64,000 nt of DNA from the NCBI GenBank assembly GCA_016183815.1, contig JACPDW010000010.1, forward strand, positions 62,001 through 126,000. The letters are read 5' to 3'. The DNA comes from Flavobacteriia bacterium (GTDB lineage: Bacteria > Bacteroidota > Bacteroidia > Flavobacteriales_D > Crocinitomicaceae). The notes below the pieces were generated by a model that saw only the letters and a list, made by a program, of their open reading frames with translations, made no database searches and was not told where the DNA came from. Both the position numbers and the translations under genes were made by a program. Shown here piece after piece: positions 50,109 to 59,979 of the stretch (its first letter is position 1; each line of letters begins with the position of its first letter).

Positions 50109-51209
50109 ATGATGAAATCAAACTTAACAATATTCATTATCCTGTTTACAACGGGGTTTTTTAGCCAAATTTCTGTTGAAATCAGTGGAAATATATTTAA
50201 TGGCGATAGTATTTACATCAGTTCAATTGCAAATAATCGATATGTCAACCATCTAAAAACTTTTGCTGATTCAAAGGGAAATTATACTTTAAAAGGAAAT
50301 ATACCTGCTCCTGATTATTATCAATTTAGAGTTGGAAATCAATCGATTCATATTATTTTAAGAGATAAAAGTAAATTTCAAATTCATGGAGACGGAAAGA
50401 AATTTCAACAATTTCACAACATTATTCAATCAGATGAGAGCATTAAATTAAATGAGTTTGTCAACACAATGATGCTTTACAATTACAAAAAAGATTCTGC
50501 AACAGCTTATCTCAGAAAATATCCTGAGCAAGAAAAAGAAATCAATCAATCATTTACTACAACCTATCTTGATTTTAAAATGTATAAGGATAATTTTTTA
50601 AAGGAAAATCAAAATTCACCTGCTTTATTACCTATGTTAAATGAAACAGATTCAGAAAAAGAGTTTGCACGATATGAAGAAATTGTATTACAATTAAAAG
50701 CTTCCTTTGGCAACTCTCCTACAATTCAAAATGTTTATGCTCAATATGAACAAACTAAATCGAGAAAGGAGGCAATGAGTTTTTTAGAAAGCGGAAAAAC
50801 TGCTCCTGATTTTACACAACCAAAAGTAGATGGCACTATAATGAAATTATCGGATTTAAAAGGAAAAGTTGTTTTATTAGATTTTTGGGCTGCTTGGTGT
50901 GGACCTTGTAGAAAAGAAAACCCTAATGTGGTTAAATTGTATGAAAAATACAATAAAGATGGGTTTACAGTAATGAGTGTTTCTTTAGATAAAGATAAAC
51001 AAGCATGGTTAGATGCTATAAAAAAAGACAATTTAATTTGGCCCAATCATGTTAGCGATTTAAAATTTTGGCAAAATGAGGCAGCCAAACAATATAAAGT
51101 AACTGGAATTCCCTTCACTGTGCTAATTGATAGGGAAGGTAAAATAATAGATACTAATCTCAGAGGTGAAGATCTCCATTTAGCTTTAAAAAATATTTTT
51201 GGACATTGA
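50109..51209 (+). CDS. TlpA-like thioredoxin (secreted, no lipobox) with DUF4369-like N-domain
   Basis: Signal peptide without lipobox Cys; LKGKVVLLDFWAAWCGPCRKENPNVV. Confidence 0.9.
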   Translation: MMKSNLTIFIILFTTGFFSQISVEISGNIFNGDSIYISSIANNRYVNHLKTFADSKGNYTLKGNIPAPDYYQFRVGNQSIHIILRDKSKFQIHGDGKKFQQFHNIIQSDESIKLNEFVNTMMLYNYKKDSATAYLRKYPEQEKEINQSFTTTYLDFKMYKDNFLKENQNSPALLPMLNETDSEKEFARYEEIVLQLKASFGNSPTIQNVYAQYEQTKSRKEAMSFLESGKTAPDFTQPKVDGTIMKLSDLKGKVVLLDFWAAWCGPCRKENPNVVKLYEKYNKDGFTVMSVSLDKDKQAWLDAIKKDNLIWPNHVSDLKFWQNEAAKQYKVTGIPFTVLIDREGKIIDTNLRGEDLHLALKNIFGH

Positions 51210-51973
51210 ACATCGAGGAAAAATTAACTGATAAAAAAATTTTCTTTGCTTCTGATTTTCATCTCGGAACACCAACAATTGAAAAAAGTAGAGAACGAGA
51301 AAAAAAAATTTGTGCTTGGTTAGATGAAATTAAACCACTGTGCAAAGAATTGTTTCTTTTAGGTGATATTTTTGATTTTTGGTTTGAATATAAACAAGCA
51401 ATACCAAAATATTTTGTTCGTATCCAAGCAAAAATTGCTGAATTTACCGATGCAGGAATACCTGTTCATCTTTTTACTGGAAATCATGACATGTGGATTT
51501 TTGATTATTTACCAGATGAACTAGGTGTCCATTTATACAGAAATCCAAAGGTTTTTGAACGTGATAATAAAAAATTATATATTGGTCATGGTGATGGATT
51601 AGGTCCTGGTGACTATAAATACAAATTCATTAAAAAAGTTTTTCAATCTAAGGTTTGTCAATGGTTGTTTGCTCGACTTCACCCAAATTTCGGATTGTGG
51701 TTAGCACAAACATTTTCTCGTGGAAGTAGAAAAAGCACTGGACTTAAAGACGAAATATTTTATGGAGAAGACAAAGAAAGATTGATTCAATATTGTAAAA
51801 AAATTTCAACTACAGAACAGTATGATTATTTTTTATTTGGACATCGACATCTTCCATTAGAAATTAAAATAAATGAAACTTCTACCTATATCAATACTGG
51901 TGATTGGATAAAATATTTTACTTATGCAATATTTGAAAAGGGTGAGGTGAAATTGTGTAAATATGAACTATAG
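51206..51973 (+). CDS. lpxH: UDP-2,3-diacylglucosamine diphosphatase-like metallophosphoesterase
   Basis: FFASDFHLG, LLGDIFDFWFEYK, LFTGNHDMWIFDYL, YIGHGDGLG, FGHRHLP; TTG start overlapping preceding stop. Confidence 0.85.
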   Translation: MNIEEKLTDKKIFFASDFHLGTPTIEKSREREKKICAWLDEIKPLCKELFLLGDIFDFWFEYKQAIPKYFVRIQAKIAEFTDAGIPVHLFTGNHDMWIFDYLPDELGVHLYRNPKVFERDNKKLYIGHGDGLGPGDYKYKFIKKVFQSKVCQWLFARLHPNFGLWLAQTFSRGSRKSTGLKDEIFYGEDKERLIQYCKKISTTEQYDYFLFGHRHLPLEIKINETSTYINTGDWIKYFTYAIFEKGEVKLCKYEL

Positions 51974-52105
51974 TCATTCAAATATTATTAACCTGAGTTC
52001 GATTATTAAATAAAGTGTGGCTTTGTAACAAAAGAAAATTCTTTTCATGTATTGCTTTTTAACATAAATTTCTTTAAATTTGAAAAATTACTATCATTTA
52101 GTTTT

Positions 52106-52549
52106 ATGAACATGTATAAAAATAAAATTTTGTGTTTTATTGTTTTGATTTTTTTATTGTCATGTAATTCAAAACTATTAGAAAAGAATAAACTAAAAGT
52201 AAAAAAAACCATTTTATCTCCAAAAGAAAATGAATTAAATAGAATTAATAAAGGAACTTTGATAACACTTTCATTTGATGAAGTGAAAGGCATAGACAGA
52301 AGTGAGTATCCTTTAGCAGAATATGTTAAATTAATTGATAGTTCATTTTTTGTGTTTTATAAAAAAACAATCACAAATATTTCCGACGAGTCTGGTGGGA
52401 TAAAAACTACTAATGAATTTTATAAAGCAATAAAAAAAGGAGAAAGTGAGATAAAAATATTTTCAAGAGAAAAAATTAGATTAAAAGAACTTGATTCGTA
52501 TCTTGACACATTATTACTTTTAAAGACCTATAAATTTTTAATAAATTAA
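52106..52549 (+). CDS. Hypothetical lipoprotein
   Basis: ATG at 52106: MNMYKNKILCFIVLIFLLSCNSK lipobox; ORF track start 52052 is an extension. Confidence 0.65.
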   Translation: MNMYKNKILCFIVLIFLLSCNSKLLEKNKLKVKKTILSPKENELNRINKGTLITLSFDEVKGIDRSEYPLAEYVKLIDSSFFVFYKKTITNISDESGGIKTTNEFYKAIKKGESEIKIFSREKIRLKELDSYLDTLLLLKTYKFLIN

Positions 52550-52560
52550 TTGTTTGAGTT

Positions 52561-53850
52561 TTGTTTAAAAATCTTAAAATATTCTTATTTTTTGTATTAA
52601 TTATCAACAGTTTAACTTTGTTTTATACACAAACTCAGATTGGAAACGCAATTGAAGGCACTCAAAGCGATGAATATTTTGGGAAAATTTCATCAATGAG
52701 TGATGATGGTAAAACATTAGTTATAGGTTCTCCAAATTTTAGTATAATGTCACCAAATAATAAAGAAATTAAGGTTCCACATGCTGGAAAAGTGGTAACA
52801 TATAACTGGACAGGAACTGAATGGGAACAAAAGGGAGACTTATTACTCGGAAGTAAAAATTATGAAGAATTTGGGAAAAATATAAAAATTAGTAAAAATG
52901 GAAAAGTATTAGTTGTTTTGTATCAAAGTGGTTTAGATAATACAGAATTTTATATTCAAGCTTATTATTTGAGTGGAAGCACATGGGAAAAACGAGGTGA
53001 AAAATTAATAAGTTCAGAAAAAAATCATTTTGGAAATTCAATTGTTATGAGTTTTGATGGAAAAACTCTTGCTATTTCCTCACCTAATTTTTCTTATTCA
53101 ACTGATAATTATAAGAAAGGAATCGTCGATGTGTATGACTGGGATGGAAAATCATATCAAAAAAGAATTGGTAAAACAATTTTTGGCGATTTTAATTATA
53201 GGAGTCTAGGAACATCAATTGACATGAGTTCCGATGGTCAAACTCTAGCTGTTTGTGGTCAATCTTTTAATAATGAGAAAGTATATTCAGGTAGATTTAT
53301 AAAAATATTAAATTGGAGCGGTTCAGATTGGGTACAAATAGGAAAAGATTTTTTGTTTAAAAATAAGGAAAATCATTTACAAGAAATAAATATTTCACTT
53401 TCAAATGATGGTAATTGTATTGCTATTGGACTTCCTGATAATAATTTATGTGGCGAAAACTCTGGTTATATTTGTGTTTATTTATGGAATAATACAGAAT
53501 GGATACTAAAAGGCAACGATCTTTGTGGAAAAAAAGGTTATGGAATAGGTTCTGAAATAAAATTATGTAAAAATGGAGATAGGATTGTTTATTCAATTCT
53601 TGGAGCTTCAGATTATTTTGTGGCTCTTTCTGAAATTAGACAAGGTTGGGTCGAAATACTAGACTTTGAAGCTTCAAAATGGGTAAATAAATCGAACTTA
53701 ATAGTAGGAAACAACAAAGAAGAGGGTTTTGGATCTTCATTACAAACAAATGCTGAAGGTTCTTTTCTTGTCGTTGGTCACTCAAGGTGTTGTTACAATA
53801 ATAATAGCGAAAAACACAAAGGCAAATTACTGACATTTAAAACAGATTAG
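52561..53850 (+). CDS. Secreted seven-bladed beta-propeller-like (FG-GAP-like) protein
   Basis: Seven recurrent units of form xxFGxxIxxSxDGxxLxIxxPN...GxVxVYxWxGxxWxxxG; TTG start; no T9SS CTD. Confidence 0.7.
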   Translation: MFKNLKIFLFFVLIINSLTLFYTQTQIGNAIEGTQSDEYFGKISSMSDDGKTLVIGSPNFSIMSPNNKEIKVPHAGKVVTYNWTGTEWEQKGDLLLGSKNYEEFGKNIKISKNGKVLVVLYQSGLDNTEFYIQAYYLSGSTWEKRGEKLISSEKNHFGNSIVMSFDGKTLAISSPNFSYSTDNYKKGIVDVYDWDGKSYQKRIGKTIFGDFNYRSLGTSIDMSSDGQTLAVCGQSFNNEKVYSGRFIKILNWSGSDWVQIGKDFLFKNKENHLQEINISLSNDGNCIAIGLPDNNLCGENSGYICVYLWNNTEWILKGNDLCGKKGYGIGSEIKLCKNGDRIVYSILGASDYFVALSEIRQGWVEILDFEASKWVNKSNLIVGNNKEEGFGSSLQTNAEGSFLVVGHSRCCYNNNSEKHKGKLLTFKTD

Positions 53851-53863
53851 TTTTTGAAAAAAA

Positions 53864-56800
53864 TTATTTATTAATCAAAGTGATATATCCATGATCTGAA
53901 ATTTTTGTGTCATTTATTGTAGATATTTCATACACATAAAAATAAGTGCCCTCTGAGCATTTTTTACCGTCAGAAGTACCATCCCAATAACTGTTTGGAT
54001 TGGAATAATCATAAGGTTCATTAATTTCTTTCATTAAATTACCCCAGCGATTAAAAATTTTAAATTTAATGTCCTTAACCTTCAAACCACAAAAGTCCAA
54101 ATAGAAAACATCGTTGATGTTATCGTTATTAGGTGTAAAGACATTTGTATTGCAATCTTTTACACTTTCATAAGACTGAATATAAATCGTCTGGAAAGAA
54201 GTATCTTGACAACCAGTTTGACTGTCTATTGCAACTAATCCTATTATATAATTATTCACTTGATTAAATTCAACTGTTTGTGAACTTAGATTGTCAATAA
54301 ACACATTATCTTGACCGTTGTTAAACATCCATATATAGTTTGTTGCATTTTGTGAGTTGTTATCAAAAGTCACAGGTGAATTGATCCATAAATCAGAATT
54401 TGAATTGACATTAAAACTAGAAGTAGGTGTTTCTAAAATACAGAAATAATCGTCATAAAGAAAATTTGACGAACAAAAGTTTGCATCTGTGACAGACAAT
54501 GACAAATCATAACAACCTTCATTTTCTAATAAAATTGTTGCTTGACAATCAGAGTATGTTATATTATTTATTGTCCATAAACAAGCATTATTGATATTGT
54601 CCGTGTTCAAATTTATTTGTATTGGTCCACAATTTGATAAAGGTTCAGTAAGTAAATTTACACTTGGGTTTGGCAATATAAAAACTGTAATACTTTGAGT
54701 ATCACCATGACAAATTCCGTAATATGGTGTAATAACATAAGTTACCTCTCCAATAGCATTTGTAATAGTTTGTAAATTTTGAGAAATTGAGCTTCCAAAA
54801 CCATCAGAAAAACCCATTGCATTTACACCAGATGCAGTCCAATGGTAAATTACATCTGTAGAATCACTAGTAAAAGTAATGTTAACCATTGAATTATTAC
54901 AAATAGAGTCGTCCTCAATTAAAATAGTAAATGGTATATTGCAAAGAGTATCTAATGAGCAGTCAATAATGTCAACATTTAATTCACTAATAGTTGAACA
55001 ACCATTGTCTAAATTAATAACATTTAATTCATAATTATTGGTTTGAGCAAAAACTGTAAGTAGTTCTGTGTTTAATCCATTAGGATTACTTAAGCCAAGA
55101 GATGGAGTCCAATATATTTGATAATTTCCTTGATTTGGAAGAACATTTGCATCGATATTAAAAGTGGAAAAATCCAAACAAACTACATATTCAGGTAAAA
55201 TAATAGTTGGAGAAAGCGAGTCGCTTACAGTAACATTTACTGCTTGACTTTTTGAACAACCCTCAGAAGAAAAGACAGATAAAGTGTATTCAATATCATC
55301 ATTGATACAAGCTAATGGATTAGAAACACTTGAATTATTCAATCCTAATGTAGGATACCACAAATAAGTATAATTTGGATTAGATTCTATTCCAATATTT
55401 AAACAAGAATTAGAACAAACATAAAAATTGTTCGTTTCATCAATTTGAACTTCATTTACGGTAATAGTTAATTCATCTGAAGCACTACAATTCCCAATAG
55501 AGTTAACAAGTGTATATTCAAAAACACCTGATGAAGTTGGTGTAAACAAAGGAGCTGGAGAATTTGGATCAGATATATTTGAACTAGGAATCCATGTAAA
55601 ATTCCCATTATTGTTTATATCTCCAATTGTAATATTTCCATCTTCTAAACACATTATTCTGTCAATTCCTGCATTTCCACTAGAAACAGTTGGCACTACA
55701 ACAAGTGTGTCAGTATAGATACAATTTCTATTATCACTAGCAGTAAGGTAAAAAATTGTAGTACTCATTACATTAGTTGAAGTGTTTAGTATTTGTTCAT
55801 TTGAAACAAAATTAGAGGGTGACCAACTATAAGTTTGATAGTTTAATTGAATACCCTCTGCTAAATTTACTGGACCATCTGAAGGACAATAAGTAATATC
55901 TGGTAATGAAAAGGGATAATTGGATTGTTCTACAATCATATCATCTTCTAAAGATATTCCACAATCTCCAATTAATTCAATGTGTAAATTATATAAAATT
56001 TGATCTTGTAAATGTTGAACATTTGGTTGAGCACAATTTGTACAACTTAATCCATCAGGTGGAGACCAGGAATAGACAAGTCCATTCATTGCAGGATTTC
56101 CAATTTGTAAACCATCATCACCTAAACAAATGTACTTGTCAGCTATAGGAATTAGCGTTGGAAATTGGTCAATATATACAGTTACTGTATCTTTAACTGA
56201 ACAACCTGCATTATTAGTAATAGTATTTATAAAGGTTGTTGTGTTTGTTAAAATTACTTCAGGTAATACAGAAGTATTTGAAGTTCCATTTTGCCATGGC
56301 GAATTAGAAGGTTGCCAAGAATTAGAATAATCAGAGGTTGAATTGTTTCCTAGTTGAATTATGGAATTACTACAAGCATACCAATCTTCTGATTCTGTTA
56401 TATCAACTGTCTCAACTGTCACTTTAGGGTAAGACTTAAAAGCACATCCTGTTAATGAATCTTTCACTTTAAGATAAAAATCGTATAGTCCAATATTTGA
56501 TGGAAAAAATAATGGGTCACTTTCATTAGAGTAAAAATTCCCATTTAATTTCCATAAATAAGAATAAGCTGGAATAAAAATATTTCCAATATAAATTTGT
56601 TGCCCCAAACAAATTGTTGTATCAACAACTGGAAATACAGGGATTTGCCAAGTTGGATTATTCACTTCAATGGAATCAATACAGTTAAATAAAGGGTCTA
56701 TTAAACTCGTAACAATTACCTTATAAAATAAATGTTCAGTTGTAAGCAATGTAACTGTTTGAGTATTGTAATTAGACAAACCAGTTTGAGGATACCAAGA

Positions 56801-59800
56801 GTAAATTAAATTTTCATTTTCCTCAGTTCCTGCTATTAAATTAACTTGCCCTGTGTCGAGCAAAGTACTTGGGCATTCAGCTTCAGCTTCTACTTGTATA
56901 TCACAAAATCCATGGCAATTTCCAATTAAACAATCTCTAACAGTTACTTGATCAGAGCAAGATACACCATTGTGAGTAACGGTTAATTCAAAAATTGAAT
57001 TTTCGCCAGGAGAATCAGAAACATTGGCATAGTTTTGGTTAGTTGGCCCAAGGAATGTTGCAGGACCTGAGATTTTAGTCCACTGATACGTTTCGTTTAT
57101 GTTGGGTGTTAAATCGGGATATCCAATTGTACAAGGACCACACAGATCTAATCCAGCTATGGCTTTTATAATAGAAATTTCAATTTCATCAATATATTCA
57201 CAACCATTTTTTTCTGCCACAAGGTATTTATTTACAGGATTGCTATTATTTTCGTTTAATATTTCCATAGATGGATATGAATAAAATGTAGTAGTAGAGG
57301 TATTATAACTGGATAGGTAAGTTGTTGAATGCCATTGATAATCAAATCCATTTTCAGATGGTGTACCAATAGTCGGGTTTGTTCCATAACAAATGGTCAG
57401 GTCTTGTCCAGCAAAATTTGAATCTGTAGGACCAGAATTAACTTGAATAAAAACTGTATCTAAAGTGGTGCAAAAGTCTCCATCTGAGTTTTGTAAACTT
57501 AAGATTAAGTAATAGCTTGTTTCTGTGGGAGGATTTGCATAGGTTTGAGAACATGTTGGACAAGATAAATTTTGTGGAGGAGTCCAAGAATAACTTACAT
57601 TGGGTATTCCTTGAATGGGTAGGTCGCCAATTAAAATTTCTTCTCCATTACACACCGATCTGTCATTTCCTGCTAATGCTTTAAAAACGTGTATTACAGC
57701 TTGGTCTTTCTTAATACAACCATTAGCATCAATAACTGTTAAAGTAACAATAGAGTTTTCATGTAAGTTAAAACTAGGGTTAGCGATACTTTCCAGATTA
57801 TTATCCCAATTATAAGTATAAGGTTCTGTGCCCCCTTGTGCTGTCGGATTGCCTCCAATTGTGATGGCATCATTTGGGCAAGTATAAAAATTATTTCCTG
57901 CATCAACAGTTGGTGCTACAAACTCATTTAGAATAATGGACGAAACATCACTAATACTATAGGTTAAAGTATCTCCACAAATTATATAATAAGTTATTCT
58001 TCTATAAAATTGGTCTTGGTTTTGTACTATGGGTAAATAATCTTTTAAATATGCACCAGCTACCCTGCTCCAAGGACCATTTGAATTATTTGCTTTCTCC
58101 CAATAATATTTTAAATAAGCTTTTTGGTCAATAGCTCCAATAATATTTTGATAAATAATTGGAATTAACTCGTTTTCAATCAAGAACTTGTCGCCTTTTA
58201 TTAATTCAGGTGTACTAAATGTACATAAATTTTGAACACTAGGTGATAAAGTGTCCGTTATATTTAAATTTAAATAATTATTAGTATCAATTGAAATTTT
58301 TGAATAATTTGCTATTTCAAAAATTAAATATGGATTTTGATTCGGAGTAGTAAAAATTTGATAATTACCAAATGACCAAAAACCTGAAAAATAAATATTG
58401 TTGTCTTTTACATATAAGTTTTCATGACTTAATATTGAAGTTGAATAATTGAGATTTCCATTTAGACAAAAGTTTAAATACATTGAAAAATAACTTGATG
58501 AATCAGGCATTAAAGTATTGTTGTTTGGAGGATAATTAAAATAATCATTTGAATATAAAATAGCTGCAATATGAATACCATAATTATTGACACTTAAATT
58601 ATCAATAGTACTATTTCCTGAATAGAAGTCATTGTTTGGATAAGTATTTAATAAAACAGTTAAAACTTGATTGGATAAAGAGATGTTCTGATTAGCTTCA
58701 ATTAACGACAGGGGAATTTTTTTAAAATAACCTAGTCCGTTTAAATTTTCATCCGTTATATCACCAGAATAATAAAGATGGTTGTCAAAAAAAGTAATAT
58801 TTTTTAAAAAAGATGATTCTAATTCAAAATCATCAATTTTAGATAAATAAGTATAATTGTTTGAGCTTAAATCTAAGTCTTGTTCTGATAAGACCAATAA
58901 AAAAGGGTCATAACCAGTTGTACTTGTAACACCTACACTTGTATTGAATGGAATTGATGAATTTATATTTAATAAAATATACACTTGATTATTTAAAAAA
59001 TCATAACTCTCAAAACTATTTGATGGAATTTCTGGCAATGAAAAAGAAGCATAAGATCCTAATAAATCTAATGAAGTCTGAGTGTCTATAGTAGATTTTT
59101 TAATTTTATATAAAAAGTATTCATTATTCAAATAATCATTGACTAAAAAATGAATATTACCTTCTTTAATTTTAACTTCTTTAACATAGTCTTGATAGTT
59201 GTTAAATGAAGAAAAATAACTTGAAAAAGATTCCGAATCATTTTGAAAATTCATATCATTATTAATACAACTTGCACTTATTTTTTGAATATAAATAGAT
59301 TTTATTCCCGAAAAAAAAGTGTTATTTGAAGTATAAAGATCTGTTAAAAAAGTTTCATAGACCAAATAAACATTTCCATTTTCAATATTCATACTAGTTA
59401 TTTTATTGGATGTTAGATTCCATCCATTTATTAAAACATGTGAGTTTTCATAAGATAGAAGATAGCTAATATAATCTATTGAATTACTATTATTTTCGAT
59501 ACTTGAAGCGGAAATAAAAAGCAGAAAGTTATTATTATTATTGTGTAAATTTAAATCATTACTTACATTTAATTGTAAACCCCCACCATACATTCCAGTT
59601 AAATAAAGATTGCCTTCACTTACAGTAAATTTAGTATTAATAATCGAAATAGTACTTTGAATAGGTGTTGAATTGTTTCCAACTAAATAATTTTGTTCAA
59701 AACGAATGTTTCCTATTGTATCTCTAATAGTTAAATTTAAAAATACTTCATCGACAGAATTGTGAAATGAAATTGTGTATAATTCTTTATTATAAAAAGT

Positions 59801-59923
59801 TGATTTTTTTTCCCAAGAATAAGTGTTTTCAAGAATTTTACTAACTTCTATAAAAGGTTTTTGAGCATTTAAATAAAAAGTTAAAATACAACAAACAATA
59901 AGAAATAATCTTTTCAGTATCAT
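53864..59923 (-). CDS. Giant (2019 aa) T9SS type B cargo protein with tandem Ig/PKD-like repeats
   Basis: Signal peptide; about 12 degenerate CxGxxxxIG...YxWxPxxGLS...GCxxxDxVxV repeats; C-term CNTNVFTPNNDNINDVFYLDFCGLKVKDIKFKIFNRWGNLMKEI...YWDGTSDGKKCSEGTYFYVYEI. Confidence 0.9.
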   Translation of the reverse strand: MILKRLFLIVCCILTFYLNAQKPFIEVSKILENTYSWEKKSTFYNKELYTISFHNSVDEVFLNLTIRDTIGNIRFEQNYLVGNNSTPIQSTISIINTKFTVSEGNLYLTGMYGGGLQLNVSNDLNLHNNNNNFLLFISASSIENNSNSIDYISYLLSYENSHVLINGWNLTSNKITSMNIENGNVYLVYETFLTDLYTSNNTFFSGIKSIYIQKISASCINNDMNFQNDSESFSSYFSSFNNYQDYVKEVKIKEGNIHFLVNDYLNNEYFLYKIKKSTIDTQTSLDLLGSYASFSLPEIPSNSFESYDFLNNQVYILLNINSSIPFNTSVGVTSTTGYDPFLLVLSEQDLDLSSNNYTYLSKIDDFELESSFLKNITFFDNHLYYSGDITDENLNGLGYFKKIPLSLIEANQNISLSNQVLTVLLNTYPNNDFYSGNSTIDNLSVNNYGIHIAAILYSNDYFNYPPNNNTLMPDSSSYFSMYLNFCLNGNLNYSTSILSHENLYVKDNNIYFSGFWSFGNYQIFTTPNQNPYLIFEIANYSKISIDTNNYLNLNITDTLSPSVQNLCTFSTPELIKGDKFLIENELIPIIYQNIIGAIDQKAYLKYYWEKANNSNGPWSRVAGAYLKDYLPIVQNQDQFYRRITYYIICGDTLTYSISDVSSIILNEFVAPTVDAGNNFYTCPNDAITIGGNPTAQGGTEPYTYNWDNNLESIANPSFNLHENSIVTLTVIDANGCIKKDQAVIHVFKALAGNDRSVCNGEEILIGDLPIQGIPNVSYSWTPPQNLSCPTCSQTYANPPTETSYYLILSLQNSDGDFCTTLDTVFIQVNSGPTDSNFAGQDLTICYGTNPTIGTPSENGFDYQWHSTTYLSSYNTSTTTFYSYPSMEILNENNSNPVNKYLVAEKNGCEYIDEIEISIIKAIAGLDLCGPCTIGYPDLTPNINETYQWTKISGPATFLGPTNQNYANVSDSPGENSIFELTVTHNGVSCSDQVTVRDCLIGNCHGFCDIQVEAEAECPSTLLDTGQVNLIAGTEENENLIYSWYPQTGLSNYNTQTVTLLTTEHLFYKVIVTSLIDPLFNCIDSIEVNNPTWQIPVFPVVDTTICLGQQIYIGNIFIPAYSYLWKLNGNFYSNESDPLFFPSNIGLYDFYLKVKDSLTGCAFKSYPKVTVETVDITESEDWYACSNSIIQLGNNSTSDYSNSWQPSNSPWQNGTSNTSVLPEVILTNTTTFINTITNNAGCSVKDTVTVYIDQFPTLIPIADKYICLGDDGLQIGNPAMNGLVYSWSPPDGLSCTNCAQPNVQHLQDQILYNLHIELIGDCGISLEDDMIVEQSNYPFSLPDITYCPSDGPVNLAEGIQLNYQTYSWSPSNFVSNEQILNTSTNVMSTTIFYLTASDNRNCIYTDTLVVVPTVSSGNAGIDRIMCLEDGNITIGDINNNGNFTWIPSSNISDPNSPAPLFTPTSSGVFEYTLVNSIGNCSASDELTITVNEVQIDETNNFYVCSNSCLNIGIESNPNYTYLWYPTLGLNNSSVSNPLACINDDIEYTLSVFSSEGCSKSQAVNVTVSDSLSPTIILPEYVVCLDFSTFNIDANVLPNQGNYQIYWTPSLGLSNPNGLNTELLTVFAQTNNYELNVINLDNGCSTISELNVDIIDCSLDTLCNIPFTILIEDDSICNNSMVNITFTSDSTDVIYHWTASGVNAMGFSDGFGSSISQNLQTITNAIGEVTYVITPYYGICHGDTQSITVFILPNPSVNLLTEPLSNCGPIQINLNTDNINNACLWTINNITYSDCQATILLENEGCYDLSLSVTDANFCSSNFLYDDYFCILETPTSSFNVNSNSDLWINSPVTFDNNSQNATNYIWMFNNGQDNVFIDNLSSQTVEFNQVNNYIIGLVAIDSQTGCQDTSFQTIYIQSYESVKDCNTNVFTPNNDNINDVFYLDFCGLKVKDIKFKIFNRWGNLMKEINEPYDYSNPNSYWDGTSDGKKCSEGTYFYVYEISTINDTKISDHGYITLINK

Positions 59924-59940
59924 TAAATGGTTAATTTAAG

Positions 59941-59972
59941 CAAATTTAAAATAATTTTATGAATAAAACAAA
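59941..59972 (-). promoter_or_regulatory. Bacteroidetes-type promoter (TTTG-N20-TAAATTTG) of the 2019-aa gene
   Basis: Plus strand caaattta (59941-59948) and caaa (59969-59972); 17 nt before start codon. Confidence 0.55.
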
Positions 59973-59979
59973 TTTTTTT

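Noticed and set aside
55906-57815. Plus-strand ORFs inside the 2019-aa gene
   Set aside because: Antisense shadows of a repeat-rich gene; no independent support.
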